Assembly: GCA_029861675.1 (NCBI GenBank) | Contig: JAOTYV010000271.1 | Location: 1-6,341 of the forward strand | Length of the DNA: 6,341 bases | From: Alphaproteobacteria bacterium | GTDB taxonomy: Bacteria > Pseudomonadota > Alphaproteobacteria > UBA8366 | Direction: 5' to 3' | Shown here: positions 6,298 through 6,341 of the stretch, in pieces | How positions within the stretch are numbered: position 1 is the stretch's first letter | Layout: each line of letters starts with the position of its first letter | Notes under the pieces: model-generated | Told to the model about the DNA's origin: nothing | What the model saw: only the letters and a program-made list of their open reading frames with translations | The model's database searches: none | Position numbers and translations under genes: made by a program

Positions 6298-6341
6298 ACA
6301 TAAGGATCGGACGAGGCCGTAACAATCAAAGGGCTGCCCAT

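Noticed and set aside
1..6341. Novel defence, mobile or CRISPR system
   Set aside because: No transposase, integrase, long terminal repeats, spaced repeats or tRNA genes are seen; the window is filled by five known isoprenoid/hopanoid genes.

Overview
The window carries the central block of a bacterial hopanoid biosynthesis locus. Every substantial gene belongs to a recognisable family. The high GC content, the gene order hpnE-shc(hpnF)-hpnG with hpnH and ispH beside it, and the protein sequences suggest an alphaproteobacterium, perhaps Rhodospirillales-like. That placement is inference from memory of the families, not from a search.

Layout: bases 1-29 are probably the last codons of an upstream gene, plausibly hpnD (squalene/phytoene synthase family). 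hpnE (35-1297, +) is the FAD-dependent enzyme that finishes squalene. A 159-bp intergenic region (1298-1456) holds an imperfect hairpin, two TTGACAAG direct repeats inside a larger dyad, and several GTTAC words, so it is the best place for a regulator or promoter of the cyclase. shc/hpnF (1457-3436, +) encodes squalene-hopene cyclase and overlaps hpnG (3433-4140, +) by four bases (GTGA). hpnH (4075-5268, -), a radical SAM adenosylhopane synthase, converges on hpnG with a 66-bp tail-to-tail overlap. ispH (5352-6284, -, with a possible longer start at 6341) lies 83 bp upstream of hpnH on the same strand.

The genes form one pathway. IspH makes IPP and DMAPP. After FPP formation, the HpnC/HpnD/HpnE route makes squalene. 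Shc cyclises squalene to hopene/hopanol. HpnH attaches a 5'-deoxyadenosyl group to diploptene. HpnG removes adenine, opening the route to C35 extended hopanoids. HpnE, Shc and HpnG are read rightward; IspH and HpnH leftward.

I see no mobile element, CRISPR array, tRNA/rRNA gene or unknown multi-gene system. The points worth a second look are local: the convergent coding overlap of two consecutive pathway enzymes, the repeat-rich region before shc, a degenerate last QW repeat in Shc, and the choice of start codon for hpnH and ispH.
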